A stretch of 64,000 nucleotides of DNA, taken from the NCBI GenBank assembly GCA_017302455.1, contig JAFLDO010000011.1, positions 1-64,000 on the forward strand, written 5' to 3'. Both the position numbers and the translations under genes were made by a program. The notes beneath the pieces were generated by a model that ran no database searches, was not told the origin of the DNA, and was given only the letters and a program-made list of their open reading frames with translations. Positions 1-8,442 of this stretch are shown here, piece after piece. Each line of letters starts with the position of its first letter. The first letter of the stretch is position 1. The stretch comes from Accumulibacter sp. Lineage in GTDB: Bacteria; Pseudomonadota; Gammaproteobacteria; Burkholderiales; Rhodocyclaceae.

Positions 1-180
1 GCAGCCGGCGCGTTCGCCGCCGCCGGGGTGGCTGGTGTCACGGGCTTGGCCGCGGCCGGGGCAGCCGGCGCGCTTGCCGCCGCCGGAGTGGCCGGCGCCA
101 TGGGTTTGGCCGCGGGCGGGGCAGCTGGCGCGCTCGCCGCCGTTGGGGTGGCCGGTGCCGCGGGCTTGGCCGGCTCGGTC
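1..180 (-). repeat. 60-bp tandem repeat inside the ComEA-like gene
   Basis: Three consecutive 60-bp lines of sequence (1-60, 61-120, 121-180) align base for base with few differences. In the coding frame each encodes a 20-residue unit built around AKPxxPATPxAAxAPAA, rich in Ala and Pro with one Lys. The array continues off the left edge, so the total copy number is unknown. The differences are scattered over codon positions, as expected of an ageing coding repeat. Confidence 0.85.
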
Positions 181-572
181 TTGGCAGCGGGAGCAGGCAC
201 CGGTGTTGCTACGGTGCTTCCACCGGCAGCGGTGGGCTTGGCGGCCGCAGCAGCTGGTGCTGCCGCGCTGGTGGCTGCCGGTCTGGCCGCATCACCGGCC
301 GCGGGCTTGGCTGCCGTCGGACCCGTCAGTGTCACGTCGCTCTTCATCTTGCCGAGAACAGCCGGACCAATTCCGGGGACCTTGATCAGATCATCGACAG
401 TCTTGAACTCGCCGTTCTTGGTCCGGTAGTCGATGATCGCCTTGGCCTTCGCCGGGCCAATCCCGGTCAGCATCTGCAACTCCTTCTCGTTGGCGGTGTT
501 GACATTGACCGCGGCAAAGGCGTTTACCGCGATCATCAGCAGACCGACCAACAGGGCAATGAGCTTGTGCAT
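1..572 (-). CDS. ComEA-like helix-hairpin-helix protein, C-terminus cut by window edge
   Basis: The start ATG at 572 is preceded by GGAGGAAAT. The protein opens with a hydrophobic signal peptide (about residues 1-21, ending NAFAA), then a helix-hairpin-helix pair of the ComEA type: VNVNTANEKELQ, GIGPAKAKAI, and a second VPGIGPAVL hairpin near residues 68-76. This fold binds double-stranded DNA without sequence specificity; in ComEA it holds DNA at the cell surface or in the periplasm during uptake. After about residue 85 the chain becomes an Ala/Pro/Lys-rich low-complexity tail that runs off the window. Standard proteobacterial ComEA-like proteins are about 90-120 residues; this one is at least 190. 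Type IV pilus genes elsewhere in the window fit a role in DNA uptake, but that is inference. Confidence 0.85.
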   Translation of the reverse strand, partial: MHKLIALLVGLLMIAVNAFAAVNVNTANEKELQMLTGIGPAKAKAIIDYRTKNGEFKTVDDLIKVPGIGPAVLGKMKSDVTLTGPTAAKPAAGDAARPAATSAAAPAAAAAKPTAAGGSTVATPVPAPAAKTEPAKPAAPATPTAASAPAAPPAAKPMAPATPAAASAPAAPAAAKPVTPATPAAANAPA

Positions 573-744
573 GGATTTCCTCCAGAGTAGATAGGAACGG
601 CAAACCGGCAGGAAACCCTGCGCATGGTGTCCGGCAACTCCAGTCAACGCGCGCGCACCGCTTTTCGTTGACCCGGGCGGGCGAGTCCGTGCGCCAGCGT
701 TGTCGACAGGTCACGGTCGCCTGCGCCAAAGCGACCAGCGTGGC

Positions 745-1524
745 CTATTTGCGCAGTGGTCGGCGATAGCCAAGGGCCTGTGAGATCTGGTTGGCGGTTG
801 CCTTGATCGGCGTCACCCAGTCGGGGTTATGACGGTCGGTGGGCGCTGATATGGACAGTCCGGCGACCAGTTGACCTTCGTCGTTGCGAATCGGCGCGGC
901 GACGCAGCGCAGGCCGACCTCGGCCTCCTCGTTGTCGTAGGCGACTTCGTGGCGACGGATCTTGTCGAGTTCCTTTTCGAGCGCATCGATACGGGTCAGC
1001 GAGTGCGGTGTCTCGCCCGGCAGACCGGTCCGCCGCGCGTAGGCGCGCACGTCGGCCACCCCGTCGGCCGCCAGAAAAAGCTTGCCAACCGACGTGAGGT
1101 GCAGCGGCGCGCGGCCGCCGACCAAGTAGACCACGCGCACCAGCGAGCGGCCGCTGGACGTGCGCTCGACGTAAATGATCTCGTCCTCGTGACGAATGCC
1201 GAGGTTGACGGCCTCGCCAACGACCTCGTGCAACTGCTGCATGTACGGCAGGGCGAGCTGGCGAATGCCGATCCGCGACTTGACGATGTTGCCCAGTTCG
1301 AGCAAACGGATGCCGAGGGAGTAGGTTCCCGCTTCGTGGCGCTCAACCAGTGCGGTGCTGGTCATCGCTGCCAGAATGCGATGGGCGGTCGATGGGTGGA
1401 GTCCGCTGGTCTTCGCGAGGACCTTGAGACTTGCCGGTTCCGGCAGGTCGGCCAGCACGTCGAGCAGCGACATCATCCGTTCGATGACCTGAATCGACGC
1501 CTTTTCTGCCTGTTGTTCGGCCAT
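745..1524 (-). CDS. IclR-family transcriptional regulator
   Basis: 259 residues with IclR architecture: an N-terminal winged helix-turn-helix (about residues 10-75, including KVLAKTSGLHPSTAHRIL) and a C-terminal GAF-like effector domain (about 90-255, with LHLTSVGKLFLA and EEAEVGLRCVAAPI). IclR proteins usually sense a small organic acid and control adjacent catabolic genes. The gene is divergent from the ALDH-like and hydroxyacid dehydrogenase genes starting at 1695, which makes those plausible targets; the 170-bp gap would hold the operator. A TTG at 1539 is an alternative start five codons upstream. ATG 1524 was preferred, although the nearby GGAAAGG is closer than usual. Confidence 0.88.
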   Translation of the reverse strand: MAEQQAEKASIQVIERMMSLLDVLADLPEPASLKVLAKTSGLHPSTAHRILAAMTSTALVERHEAGTYSLGIRLLELGNIVKSRIGIRQLALPYMQQLHEVVGEAVNLGIRHEDEIIYVERTSSGRSLVRVVYLVGGRAPLHLTSVGKLFLAADGVADVRAYARRTGLPGETPHSLTRIDALEKELDKIRRHEVAYDNEEAEVGLRCVAAPIRNDEGQLVAGLSISAPTDRHNPDWVTPIKATANQISQALGYRRPLRK

Positions 1525-1694
1525 GGCCTTTCCGTCCAACCTTCCGTTTTGCTCGCTGGCGGAATACTATTGGGCGCTCCGCCGATCGCCCGCTGCACCT
1601 TGTGCGCCGCAATATCTTACCATCATGCGCGTATCGCTGTTCGTCACCTGCCTGGCACGCGGCCGATCAACGAGAGCCCTTGCCGAGGAGTGCC

Positions 1695-2393
1695 ATGACC
1701 GAGAGTGACGAAATGCTGGCCATTCCGCTGTGGATCAACGGCCACGCCTATTTGACGATGGCGCCGGCCTTTTTCGATGTGCGCGATCCCCGTAGTGGCC
1801 GGGTGAGGCGGCGAACGCCGTTGTGCGGTGCCGCCGAAGCGCAGGCGGCGGTCGCCTCGGCAGGCAGCGCCTTGCCATCCTGGGCGGCACGAACGACGGT
1901 CGAGCGCGCGCAGTTGCTGACGCTGGTCGGCGATGCCCTGGCCGGATACGCGTCGCACTTTGCCCATTTGATCGCCGAGGAAACCGGCAAGCCTGGCGAG
2001 GCCGCGGCGGCCGAGGTGAGCGATGCCGTGGCCCTGCTGCGCACGACAAGTGCTGACGGTGGGGCAGCCGGTGGCATCGTCGCAGTCGTCAGCGACGATG
2101 CCGCGCCCTTGCTCGGTCTGCTGCAAGCTGCCTGCCCGGCGCTGCTGGCCGGCGCAGCGGTGGTCCTCAAGCCCAGCCCGAAGGCGCCGTCGGCTGCCTT
2201 CGCGCTCGCCGAACTGACCGCACGCAGCGGCTTCCCGGCCGGCGTCGTCAACGTCCTGCACGGCGATCTGGCGGCCATCGAGGGTCTCTGTGCGGCGACC
2301 GCGGTGAGCGTCCTGCTGTTTACCGGCGACCCGGCGCTCGGCGCCGCCGTCCGTGCTATCGCAGCCGGCCACGGCAAGCCTTTCAGGGGTTGA
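1695..2393 (+). CDS. truncated aldehyde dehydrogenase-like protein (NAD-binding half only)
   Basis: 232 residues from ATG 1695 (GAGGAG upstream). Similarity to the aldehyde dehydrogenase superfamily runs from the N-terminus (INGHAY, VRDPRSG) through the cofactor-binding half (AGAAVVLKPSPKAP, SGFPAGVVNVLHGD, LLFTGDPALGAAV), then stops where a full enzyme would continue into its catalytic domain. The E-L-G-G segment and the nucleophilic cysteine region are absent, and the usual N-P-W-N-F segment is replaced by DDAAP. Full enzymes have about 450-500 residues. The frame is clean and the stop lies 3 bp before the next ATG, so it looks like a maintained short gene and not a fresh frameshift. A dehydrogenase activity is unlikely; function unknown. 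Confidence 0.7.
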   Translation: MTESDEMLAIPLWINGHAYLTMAPAFFDVRDPRSGRVRRRTPLCGAAEAQAAVASAGSALPSWAARTTVERAQLLTLVGDALAGYASHFAHLIAEETGKPGEAAAAEVSDAVALLRTTSADGGAAGGIVAVVSDDAAPLLGLLQAACPALLAGAAVVLKPSPKAPSAAFALAELTARSGFPAGVVNVLHGDLAAIEGLCAATAVSVLLFTGDPALGAAVRAIAAGHGKPFRG

Positions 2394-2396
2394 GTC

Positions 2397-3353
2397 ATGC
2401 ACCGCATCGTCTACCTCGAGCGTGAGTCGATTATCGCCGATGTCCGCCGGCCGGATTTTCCCCATCACTGGGTCGAACACGCGCAGAGCTTGCAGGTCCA
2501 GGTCGCGGAGCGGCTTGCTGGGGCGACGATCGCGATCGTCAACAAGCTCACGCTCGGCGGCGAATTGATCGCCGCGCTGCCGGCGTTGCAGATGGTCGCC
2601 GTGGCGGCGACCGGTACCAACAACGTCGACCTCGAAGCCTGCCGAGCCCGGCGCATCGTCGTCTCGAACATCCGCGGCTACGCCGAACATACGGTTCCCG
2701 AGCATGTCTTCGCGCTGCTGCTGGCGCTTTCGCGCAATGTGCTCGCCTACCGACAGGCGGTGGCCGCCGGCAAGTGGCAAGCGTCCGAGCAGTTCTGCTT
2801 CTTCGATTTCCCGATCCGCGATCTGCACGGCGCAACGCTGGCGCTGGTCGGTAGCGGCAGCCTCGGTAGGGGCGTTGCTCGCCTGGCCGAGGCCTTCGGC
2901 ATGCGCGTCCTGCGCTGCGAGCGCAAGGGCGCGTCCGCGGTACGTGCCGGCTATACGCCGTTCGCCGAGGCCTTGCGCGTGGCCGACGCGATCTCGCTGC
3001 ATTGCCCGCTGAACGCGGAAACGACGCATCTGATCGGCGAGCCTGAACTGCGCGCGATGAAACGTTCGGCCTTGCTGATCAACAGCGCGCGTGGCGGTCT
3101 CGTCGACGAGACCGCTCTGGCGAGGGCGCTGCAGGAGGGCTGGATCGCCGGTGCCGGCTTCGACGTGCTGAGCGTCGAACCGCCAGGCGCCGGCAACGTC
3201 CTGTTGGCACCGGACCTGCTGGCGCTGCCCAACTTTCTGCTGACCCCGCATGTTGCCTGGGCGAGTCGGCCGGCGATGCAGTCTCTCGCCGATCAACTGA
3301 CCGCCAACCTCGAAGCCTTCGCGCGCGGCGAACCGCAGAACCGGGTCGCCTGA
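2397..3353 (+). CDS. D-isomer-specific 2-hydroxyacid dehydrogenase (glycerate/hydroxypyruvate reductase type)
   Basis: 318 residues, normal for the D-2-hydroxyacid dehydrogenase family, which interconverts 2-hydroxy acids and 2-keto acids with NAD(P)H. Visible family features: ATGTNNVDL near residue 79, an NAD-binding glycine motif (LVGSGSLGRGVA, about 150-162), the substrate-binding Arg in NSARGGLVDE (about 226-235), the Glu in LSVEPP, and the catalytic His in TPHVAW (about 282). The pattern resembles glycerate dehydrogenase (HprA), but substrate cannot be fixed from sequence. It follows the truncated ALDH gene by 3 bp and is probably co-transcribed with it under the divergent IclR regulator; modA begins 4 bp after its stop. 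Confidence 0.88.
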   Translation: MHRIVYLERESIIADVRRPDFPHHWVEHAQSLQVQVAERLAGATIAIVNKLTLGGELIAALPALQMVAVAATGTNNVDLEACRARRIVVSNIRGYAEHTVPEHVFALLLALSRNVLAYRQAVAAGKWQASEQFCFFDFPIRDLHGATLALVGSGSLGRGVARLAEAFGMRVLRCERKGASAVRAGYTPFAEALRVADAISLHCPLNAETTHLIGEPELRAMKRSALLINSARGGLVDETALARALQEGWIAGAGFDVLSVEPPGAGNVLLAPDLLALPNFLLTPHVAWASRPAMQSLADQLTANLEAFARGEPQNRVA

Positions 3354-3357
3354 GGCG

Positions 3358-4122
3358 ATGCGCCGCTGGTGGCTGTCGCTCTTGCTGCTCGCCTGCGTCG
3401 CGAGTGCGCGCGGCGCCGACACGACGACGGTCGCCGCCGCGGCCGACCTGACCTTCGCCCTCGGCGAAATCGCCGCCACCTACGAAAGAGACACCGGCAA
3501 CAGGATTCGCATCTCGTTCGGTTCTTCCGGCAACCTCGCGCGTCAGATTCCCCAGGGAGCGCCTGTCGACCTGTTCCTGGCGGCCGACGAGGAGGACATC
3601 TTCCGGCTGGCGGCGCAGGGTTTTCTGCGCGACCGGGGTCGGCTGTACGCTATCGGTCGTATCGCGCTGCTGGCACCGCACGGCTCGCCGTTGCCTGTCG
3701 ATGGCGAACTGCAAGGCCTGGCCGCCGCGCTTGCCGACGGCCGTCTGCAACGCCTGGCGATCGCCAACCCCGAGCACGCTCCCTACGGACGTGCCGCGCG
3801 CGCTGCGCTCGAGCGCGCCGGCCTGTGGCAGCCGCTGCAGGGGCGGCTGGTCCTCGGCGACAACGTGGCGCAGGCGGCCCGTTTCGCGCTCAGCGGCTCG
3901 GCGCAAGGTGGCATCGTCGCCTGGTCGCTGGTCCGCTCGCCGGAACTGGCCAAGCGCGGCCTGGCGGCGCTGATTCCCGAGAGTTGGCACCCGCCGCTGC
4001 GCCAGCGGATGGCCTTGACGCGCCACGCCAGCGAAGGCGCCGAGCGCTTCTACGACTACCTGCAACAACCGGCGGCGCGCGCCGTCTTCGAACGCTACGG
4101 CTTCTCGCTGCCGGCCAGGTGA
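3358..4122 (+). CDS. modA: molybdate ABC transporter, periplasmic binding protein ModA
   Basis: 254 residues with a signal peptide (hydrophobic stretch at about 5-18, cleavage near residue 20, SARGA). The mature protein carries ModA hallmarks: VAAAADLTFAL, FGSSGNLARQI, GAPVDLFLAADE and IANPEHAPYGRAA. It binds molybdate (or tungstate) in the periplasm and delivers it to ModB. The gene starts 4 bp after the dehydrogenase stop and is followed 10 bp later by modB, so modABC forms a compact operon. No modE regulator is seen in the window. Confidence 0.93.
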   Translation: MRRWWLSLLLLACVASARGADTTTVAAAADLTFALGEIAATYERDTGNRIRISFGSSGNLARQIPQGAPVDLFLAADEEDIFRLAAQGFLRDRGRLYAIGRIALLAPHGSPLPVDGELQGLAAALADGRLQRLAIANPEHAPYGRAARAALERAGLWQPLQGRLVLGDNVAQAARFALSGSAQGGIVAWSLVRSPELAKRGLAALIPESWHPPLRQRMALTRHASEGAERFYDYLQQPAARAVFERYGFSLPAR

Positions 4123-4132
4123 TCGGTCGCTG

Positions 4133-4795
4133 ATGGACTGGCAAGCCCTTTCGCTGTCGCTGCAACTCGCTGCCGCCACCGTGCTGTTGCTGCTGCCGCT
4201 GGGCATCTGTCTGGCACGTCTGCTGGCGTGGTCGCGATTTCGCGGCCAGGGGGCGCTGGAGGCGGCGATCCTGCTGCCACTGGTCCTGCCGCCGACGGTT
4301 CTCGGCTATTACCTGCTGCTCGGTTTCGGCAATGCTTCGTCGCTGGGCCAGATCTATCATGCGCTGACCGGACGGGCGCTGGTGTTTACCTTCGACGGTC
4401 TGCTCGCTGCGTCTCTGATCTTCAATCTGCCCTTCGCCGTGCAACCGATGCAGCGGGCCTTCGCTGCGATTCCGCGCGAAGTGCGCGAAGCGGCGTGGGT
4501 TTCCGGGCTATCGCGCTGGCAGACCTTTCTGCGCGTCGAACTGCCGCTCGCCTGGCCGGGGATCGCGGCCGCATTGGCGCTTACCTTCGCCCACACGCTC
4601 GGCGAGTTCGGCGTCGTGCTGATGGTCGGCGGCAGTCTGCCGGGCGAGACGAGGACCATCGCCATCGCCATCTACGACCAGGCGCAGGCATTCAACGATT
4701 CGGCCGCCGCCGCCATGTCGGCGCTGCTCCTGGCACTCTCGTTCATCGCCGTTGCTCTGGTCAGCCGGCTGGGACGTTCGCTGGGCCGCCGATGA
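4133..4795 (+). CDS. modB: molybdate ABC transporter permease ModB
   Basis: 220 residues, about five membrane-spanning segments, typical ModB length. The coupling loop that contacts the ATPase is visible as EVREAAWVSGLSRWQTFLRVELPLAWPGI (given here in pieces: EVREAAWVSG, then LSRWQTFLRVELP), followed by FAHTLGEFGVVLMVGG, a segment highly typical of ModB. It forms the inner-membrane channel of the importer. Its stop codon overlaps the start of modC (ATGA). Confidence 0.93.
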   Translation: MDWQALSLSLQLAAATVLLLLPLGICLARLLAWSRFRGQGALEAAILLPLVLPPTVLGYYLLLGFGNASSLGQIYHALTGRALVFTFDGLLAASLIFNLPFAVQPMQRAFAAIPREVREAAWVSGLSRWQTFLRVELPLAWPGIAAALALTFAHTLGEFGVVLMVGGSLPGETRTIAIAIYDQAQAFNDSAAAAMSALLLALSFIAVALVSRLGRSLGRR

Positions 4796-5925
4796 GCCTG
4801 CTCGCCCGCCTCGAGCAGTCGGCTCCGATCCCGCTGGCCGCCGACATCGCCTGCGAGCGGGGCGAACTGCTGGCGCTGGTGGGGCCGTCGGGCAGTGGCA
4901 AGTCGACCATCCTGCGTTGCCTCGCCGGGCTGCACCGACCCGCGGGTGGCTACGTGCGCTGCGGCGACGCCACCTGGTTCGACGCCGCGCGCGGCATCGA
5001 TGTGACGCCGCAAGGGCGCCGCGTCGGCTTCGTCTTTCAACACTACGCGCTGTTTCCGCATCTGACGGCACTCGCCAACGTGACGCTGGCGCTGCAGCAT
5101 CTGGCGCCGGGCGAGCGATCGGCAAAGGCACGCGAGTGGCTGGCGCGCGCCAATCTCGAAGGTCTCGAGGCACGCCGCCCGGCCGAATTGTCGGGCGGCC
5201 AGCAGCAGCGCGTGGCGATCGCCCGCGCCTTGGCGCGCGATCCGCAGGTGCTGCTGCTGGACGAGCCGTTTTCGGCCGTCGATCAGGTCACCCGCCGCAA
5301 GTTGCTGCGCCAGCTCATCCACTTGCGGCGCTCGTTGCCGATCCCGATCGTTCTCGTGACCCACGACCTCGAAGAGGCGAGTCTGCTGGCCGACCGGATG
5401 ACTGTCCTGCACCACGGCCGCACGCTCCAGACGGCGGCACCGGACGAGATGCTGGCGCGACCGGCAAGCGCACTGGTGGCACGCCTGACCGACCAGCCGA
5501 ACCTGTTTGCCGGCAAGGTGCTCGAGCAATCGCCGGAGACCGCGACGACCGTCATCGACTGGCTGGGCCAGCCGCTGCTGGCGCCGTATCACGCGGGTTT
5601 TGCGGTCGGTGACACGGTCTCCTGGATGGTCCCCGAGGCGGCTGTCGTCCTCGTCCGCGAGCACCAGAGCGATCGTGAGAATACGGTCGCTGCATGCGTC
5701 AGCGAAAGACTCGCCTGGCGCGGCCACGCGACGGTGAGCGCGCGCGTCGCCGGTCGCCGCGACGCGACGCTGTCCTTCGCCATTGGCGCTTCGGTGGCGC
5801 AGCGGCGAGGGATCATCCCCGGCGCCAGTATCCTGCTGCAGTTGCAGAAATCCGCCGTGCGCCTGCTTCCTGCGGAGGAGGCGAGCCGCGCGCCAGCCAG
5901 CGGTCGAGGCGATGTTTCGCCATGA
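4792..5925 (+). CDS. modC: molybdate ABC transporter ATP-binding protein ModC
   Basis: 377 residues. ATPase motifs: Walker A GPSGSGKST (about 32-40), Q-loop FVFQHYALFP, signature LSGGQQQR, Walker B VLLLDEPFSAVD, and the switch His in VTHDLEEA. A C-terminal extension after about residue 240 holds a TOBE/Mop-type oxyanion-sensing domain, typical of ModC. The start ATG overlaps the modB stop by 4 bp; an open frame continues upstream through modB but has no family similarity there. The last ~20 residues (RAPASGRGDVSP) look non-conserved. Confidence 0.92.
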   Translation: MSLLARLEQSAPIPLAADIACERGELLALVGPSGSGKSTILRCLAGLHRPAGGYVRCGDATWFDAARGIDVTPQGRRVGFVFQHYALFPHLTALANVTLALQHLAPGERSAKAREWLARANLEGLEARRPAELSGGQQQRVAIARALARDPQVLLLDEPFSAVDQVTRRKLLRQLIHLRRSLPIPIVLVTHDLEEASLLADRMTVLHHGRTLQTAAPDEMLARPASALVARLTDQPNLFAGKVLEQSPETATTVIDWLGQPLLAPYHAGFAVGDTVSWMVPEAAVVLVREHQSDRENTVAACVSERLAWRGHATVSARVAGRRDATLSFAIGASVAQRRGIIPGASILLQLQKSAVRLLPAEEASRAPASGRGDVSP

Positions 5926-6028
5926 CGCCTTCCGGTCACCCCGACCCTGCTGCGCCGTGACCGCAGCGCGCTCCCGCGTCGGACGCCGAACGCATCCCGC
6001 TGAATCGCGGCACACCTGACGCAAGCCG

Positions 6029-6937
6029 ATGGAACAGCGAACGCCTCCCGGTCTCTCCGCCTTTGCCTTGATGATCCTGCTCTGCGCGACCTGGGGCTAC
6101 CAGCAGGTCAGCATCAAGATCGCCAGCGAAGGCATCAGCCCGGTGCTCCAGTCGGGGTTGCGCTCGGCTATCGCCCTGCTGCTCCTGACGCTCTGGGCGC
6201 GCTGGCGTGGCCTGGCATTCTGGCAGCGCGACGGCACCTTGCGCATGGGTCTCCTCGCGGGGCTGCTGTTCGCGATCGAGTTCCTCTTCATCTACCTTGG
6301 GCTCGCCTACACGACGGCTTCGCGCATGATCGTCTTTCTCTATACCGCTCCGTGCCTGACCGTGCTCGGGCTGCACTGGTGCGTGCCGGGCGAACAACTG
6401 CGCTGGCGACATCTCGGCGGCATCTCGCTCGCCTTCGCCGGCATCGTCCTGGCATTTGCCGGCAAGGGCGGTGCTCGTCCGAACGCCTGGATCGGCGATG
6501 TGCTGGGAGTGCTGGCCGCAGTCGGTTGGGCGGCGACGACGGTTCTGATCCGGGCGAGCAAGCTGGCGAGCATCAGCGCCACCCGTGTCCTCTTCTATCA
6601 GCTCGCCACGTCGACCGCTCTCCTGCTGCCGATCGCCCCCTTGGTCGGCGAGGCAACGATCGGCGCACTCACCTTGCCGGTGGTGCTGGCGCTGGCCTAT
6701 CAGGGCGTCATCGTCGCCTTTGCCAGTTACCTCACCTGGTTCTGGCTGCTCACCCGTCACCTCACCGGCCGACTGATGGTGTTCTCGTTCCTGACGCCGC
6801 TTTTCGGCGTCGCCTTCGGCGTGTTGTTCCTCGGCGAGCGGCTGACGACAAGCTTCATCGTCGCCGCCATCTGCGTGGCGACCGGCATCGTGCTGGTCAA
6901 CCTGCCGGCAGCAGGCAGTTGCGACCATCGCCAGTGA
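6029..6937 (+). CDS. EamA/DMT-family transporter, ten membrane helices
   Basis: 302 residues composed almost entirely of hydrophobic segments in two repeats of five helices, the EamA (drug/metabolite transporter) layout. Family-like segments include ILLCATWGYQQVSIKIA near the N-terminus, a short loop ending AYTTASRMIVFLYTAP, and the second-repeat FLTPLFGVAFGVLFLGERL near residues 252-270. Members export amino acids, purines or other metabolites; the substrate cannot be told. It stands alone, 103 bp after modC. Confidence 0.85.
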   Translation: MEQRTPPGLSAFALMILLCATWGYQQVSIKIASEGISPVLQSGLRSAIALLLLTLWARWRGLAFWQRDGTLRMGLLAGLLFAIEFLFIYLGLAYTTASRMIVFLYTAPCLTVLGLHWCVPGEQLRWRHLGGISLAFAGIVLAFAGKGGARPNAWIGDVLGVLAAVGWAATTVLIRASKLASISATRVLFYQLATSTALLLPIAPLVGEATIGALTLPVVLALAYQGVIVAFASYLTWFWLLTRHLTGRLMVFSFLTPLFGVAFGVLFLGERLTTSFIVAAICVATGIVLVNLPAAGSCDHRQ

Positions 6938-7095
6938 GTGCGGGAGCAGTAGCGCCTGGCGGACGTTCCGACCTGCGCTGATGGCCCCAGGGGGCGGCCA
7001 CCACTACCTTCGGCTGTCGTGAACCGGCGCCAATCGGCAAGACGGCGCCCGTATTTCCTGTAGACTCGTGAACGCAGCATCCACGGAGCGAGTTC

Positions 7096-7569
7096 ATGGT
7101 CGAGGCTCACCATCAGGTGTCTTCGGTAGCACAGGTGATACAACTTGCGGTCGCGCCGGTCTTCCTGCTGGCCGGCGTCGGTGCGCTCCTGGCCGTTCTG
7201 ACCAATCGCCTGGGACGCGTGATCGACCGATTCCACGTTCTCGACAAGGCCTTGCCTGCGGGATCGACCGAGGTGGAAAGTGCCGGCGATCTGGCAACCA
7301 AGATCTCCCTGTCGCGGCGGGCGAAACTCATTCACTGGGCGATCATCCTGTGCACGGTCTGCGACCTGCTCGTCTGCCTGGTCGTCGTCGCCCTGTTCGT
7401 TGGCGCCGAACTGCGGATAGATCTCTCGAGTACCATTGCCGTCCTCTTCGTGGCGGCAATGGCCAGCCTGATTGCCGGACTGGCCTGTTTCCTGAGGGAA
7501 ATCGCTCTGGCCACCAGCTTCATCGAAAACCTACACGCTTCGCGCACTACCAACCGGGAGAAGAGCTAG
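7096..7569 (+). CDS. DUF2721 family small membrane protein
   Basis: 157 residues matching the DUF2721 pattern: an N-terminal helix with APVFLLAGVGALLAVLTNRLGRVIDR (residues about 20-46, quoted in spirit as APVFLLAGVGALL then NRLGRVIDR), a charged cytoplasmic stretch with SLSRRAKLIHWAI, and two further membrane helices (about 80-103 and 110-135) ending in a conserved FLREIALA. The family has no established function. No partner genes are evident: the spacing to both neighbours is over 100 bp. Confidence 0.82.
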   Translation: MVEAHHQVSSVAQVIQLAVAPVFLLAGVGALLAVLTNRLGRVIDRFHVLDKALPAGSTEVESAGDLATKISLSRRAKLIHWAIILCTVCDLLVCLVVVALFVGAELRIDLSSTIAVLFVAAMASLIAGLACFLREIALATSFIENLHASRTTNREKS

Positions 7570-7674
7570 TGTGTCAGATGCCTTGCCGACGGTGCGCCGC
7601 CAGACATTCGCAATGACCTGATTGGCGTTGGGCGCCGCTGTCATCCGACGACGGCCTGCGGCGTTACTTGGCTC

Positions 7675-8064
7675 ATGAAAACGCCAATCACCTCTCTCTG
7701 CCTCGCGCTCTGCCTCGCGCTGGGCGCTTCCGCCCCCGCTTTCGCCGACCACCGGTATGACGGTGGTTACCGCGACGGGTATTACGAACCACCGCGGCAT
7801 AGGCATCATCATGAGGGGCGCTACCGGAACGACTACCGCGCTGAGCGCTGGGTTGCTCCGGCGGCCATCGTGGCGCTTACCGGCATAGCCGCCGGCGTCG
7901 CGGCTTCGGCATACTACGCGCCGCGCCCGGTCTATGTGGCGCCACCACAGCCGGTCTACGTGGAGCCACCGCGGCCCGTTTACGTGGTGCCCGCGCGTCC
8001 GGTCTATACCGTGCCGGCGCAACCGGTGTACGCCGCGCCGGCAGTCGGCTATTGGGGCTACTGA
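7675..8064 (+). CDS. secreted or periplasmic protein with PVY-type tandem repeats, unknown function
   Basis: 129 residues. A clear signal peptide (MKTPITSLCLALCL..., cleavage after APAFA near residue 24) is followed by a His/Tyr/Arg-rich segment (HRYDGGYRDGYY, RHRHHHEGRY), a short hydrophobic helix (about 61-80, AIVALTGIAAGVAAS), then five to six imperfect repeats of about nine residues of the form PxPVYVxPP, ending in VGYWGY. Such small proteins occur widely in betaproteobacteria. The His cluster might bind metal, but this is only a guess. ATG 7675 gives the complete signal peptide. Confidence 0.72.
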   Translation: MKTPITSLCLALCLALGASAPAFADHRYDGGYRDGYYEPPRHRHHHEGRYRNDYRAERWVAPAAIVALTGIAAGVAASAYYAPRPVYVAPPQPVYVEPPRPVYVVPARPVYTVPAQPVYAAPAVGYWGY

Positions 8065-8442
8065 GAAGATTGCGGGCCAGCCTGCGCCGTACGCTCGCCG
8101 ACCGTCGAGGCGATGCTGGGGGATCAGGTACGGGCTGATGCCGCGTTGCCCCTGTTCCTGAGCGCGCCGGTGCAGCTTCCCGGCAGGGCCTCATGACGTC
8201 GGCGGCCTGCCGCCTGCTGTGCGGCCTCAGTGTCCAGGGCTCGCTGTCCGCGTGCGTCGCGGCCGCATCGGCCTACCCTTTCCTGGTGACGTTCGAGCAC
8301 AGCGGCGGCGCCTACACTCTGTCGTCCAGAAACGGCTGGGCAGCGGCGAAGGCTTCACCAGGGTTTCGCTGCCGGTTCGCTTCTACACCGGCAATCCCGC
8401 TCGATCCTTCGTACCCCGCTACCGGTAAACGGTGACCGCCGA
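8065..8442. other. gap of about 380 bp without a convincing gene
   Basis: This lies between the PVY-repeat gene and the convergent MepK-like gene. Short open frames exist (for example 8193-8435 on the plus strand), but they lack a credible ribosome binding site, family likeness or compositional support. I saw no clear terminator with a T tract and no strong promoter. Confidence 0.5.

Noticed and set aside
1-180. Regular 60-bp repeats that could suggest a CRISPR array.
   Set aside because: There are no unique spacers; the units abut and stay in the frame of a protein-coding gene.
643-672. Inverted repeat GTCAACG-N16-CGTTGAC between the IclR and ComEA-like genes.
   Set aside because: Could be an operator, but there is no matching copy near the likely IclR targets and no T tract for a terminator; too little to call.
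1644-3479. A 611-codon minus-strand open frame.
   Set aside because: It lies opposite the ALDH-like and hydroxyacid dehydrogenase genes, whose motifs are on the plus strand.
4228-4791. Upstream extension of the modC frame by 188 codons.
   Set aside because: This stretch is the modB coding region in another frame; the ATPase begins at ATG 4792.
8193-8435. An 80-codon open frame with a hydrophobic start.
   Set aside because: No ribosome binding site and no family likeness; codon use looks random.
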